A DNA stretch of 64,000 nt from Actinomycetales bacterium (GTDB lineage: Bacteria > Actinomycetota > Actinomycetes > Actinomycetales > Microbacteriaceae), in contig JAATGV010000011.1 in the NCBI GenBank assembly GCA_015654475.1, positions 60,045 through 124,044 on the forward strand, written 5' to 3'. The position numbers and the translations under genes are program-made. Below, one piece after another: positions 63,337-64,000 of this stretch. Below the pieces are notes generated by a model, which ran no database searches, had not been told where the DNA came from, and saw only the letters and a list, made by a program, of their open reading frames with translations. Numbering within the stretch: position 1 is the stretch's first letter; every line of letters begins with the position of its first letter.

Positions 63337-63341
63337 CCCGT

Positions 63342-63914
63342 TCAGCCTTTCACCCACGACGCGGCATGGATGACGGTTTCGCCGTAACGTCTCGGCTCGT
63401 CCACGTCAAACCCATCGGGCCAGGCGGGTGCATCGCTGCGCGAGGATCGTTCGACTGTGACCACGGCAGCGTCGGCGAGATGGGGCACGAGAGCCTCAAG
63501 GTCGGCCGCAACGACATCTTCCGTGTATGGATATGGCGGATCGATGAAGACAAGATCGTAGGTCGATGTCGTTCGCGCCAAGAAGGCGGTCACGCTCGCG
63601 CGAAAGGCCTGAGCGGTTTCGGCGGGCAGATCCATCGACTTGAGTACCCTGGTCGCGTTGGCGGAACAGACGCTGAACGCCTGACCCGAGTTGTCGACCA
63701 TCTCAACGGAACGCGCACCGCGCGACAGCGCTTCGAGGCCAAGTGCGCCGGAACCCGCATACAGATCGAGCACTGCAGCGCCATCGATCGTGCCTCGAGC
63801 CTCGAGCGAGCCGAGCAACGCTTCGCGCACGCGCTCGCTAGTTGGGCGCGTCGCCGAGCCCTTGGGCGTGGCGAGAGTCAATGAGCTGGCTGCTCCAGCG
63901 ATGATGCGGGTCAT
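63342..63914 (-). CDS. rsmD: 16S rRNA (guanine966-N2)-methyltransferase
   Basis: A 190-residue SAM-dependent methyltransferase. Start at ATG 63914 (MTRIIAG). It has TRPTSERVREALLGSLE, the SAM loop LDLYAGSGALGLEALSRGA and the catalytic DPPY. It methylates G966 of 16S rRNA. Beyond its start (63915-64000) I see no gene. Confidence 0.94.
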   Translation of the reverse strand: MTRIIAGAASSLTLATPKGSATRPTSERVREALLGSLEARGTIDGAAVLDLYAGSGALGLEALSRGARSVEMVDNSGQAFSVCSANATRVLKSMDLPAETAQAFRASVTAFLARTTSTYDLVFIDPPYPYTEDVVAADLEALVPHLADAAVVTVERSSRSDAPAWPDGFDVDEPRRYGETVIHAASWVKG

Positions 63915-64000
63915 GCGTCCATTCTCTCGCATTCAGTATTCGTGCGGCGCACTCTGGCTGCATGTGCTCAGAAATCCGAGCGAGCTGGTCGATCTCCACC

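Noticed and set aside
63915..64000. Tail of recG upstream of rsmD
   Set aside because: recG is expected here in relatives, but no reading frame of the 86 bases shows a recognisable RecG C-terminus.

Overview
The window is a high-GC chromosomal segment of an actinomycete, most likely Micrococcales and Microbacteriaceae-like. Evidence: a mycothiol-type deacetylase (MshB) beside fdxA and dapC; the block leuC-leuD-murA-plsC-gpsA-ddl followed by a DUF3515 lipoprotein and rsmD; a DtxR/IdeR-type operator before efeUOB; many GTG starts and 4-base stop/start overlaps. The family-level placement is inference. I see no rRNA, tRNA, CRISPR, phage genes or recognisable transposase.

Layout. 1-2.4 kb: 3' part of gcvP. 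2.5-6.9 kb: a minus-strand cassette (secreted cysteine-containing peptide, lipoprotein, peptidoglycan-binding HlyD-type adaptor, ABC ATPase, FtsX-like permease) bracketed by two nearly identical 165-bp direct repeats. 7-8.7 kb: a TRIC/UPF0126 channel and a CPBP protease gene broken by an in-frame amber codon. 8.9-14.8 kb: oligopeptide ABC importer (oppA, B, C, fused DF) and a coupled small membrane protein. 14.9-19 kb: typA and a secreted subtilase. 19.1-22.7 kb: efeUOB iron uptake under a predicted iron-dependent operator. 22.7-29.4 kb: mshB fused to a membrane domain, fdxA, dapC, citrate synthase, Nudix, a winged-helix protein and a decayed lysE/argO. 29.4-30.1 kb: a repeat-rich gap. 30-41.3 kb: aldehyde dehydrogenase, an orphan EF-Tu domain-2 protein, GH65 phosphorylase with beta-phosphoglucomutase, prolyl iminopeptidase, M18 aminopeptidase, an H1-like lysine-rich protein, a PfkB-like kinase, a UspA tandem protein and a sirtuin.

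41.4-50.7 kb: a GlcD-type oxidase, a YhgE/Pip protein, an MMPL transporter carrying a C-terminal nucleotide-binding domain, a PBP4-type carboxypeptidase, a GNAT and a Nudix hydrolase. 50.8-52 kb: terC behind a yybP-ykoY (Mn2+) riboswitch. 52-53.4 kb: a DUF559/VSR-type nuclease gene flanked by long inverted repeats and next to a (TGTGGG)10 array. 53.4-55.9 kb: an acetyltransferase and two likely copper-related membrane proteins (CopC and a His/Met-rich protein). 55.9-63.9 kb: 119-bp tandem repeats, a leucine-codon leader peptide with an attenuator, then leuCD, murA, plsC, gpsA, ddl, a DUF3515 lipoprotein and rsmD.

Most genes are housekeeping or transport genes. The most unusual items are the repeat-bracketed peptide/export cassette, the leucine leader/attenuator before leuC, the MMPL-ATPase fusion beside YhgE, the inverted-repeat-flanked DUF559 gene, and at least three separate families of palindromic intergenic repeats that lie next to broken or accessory genes.
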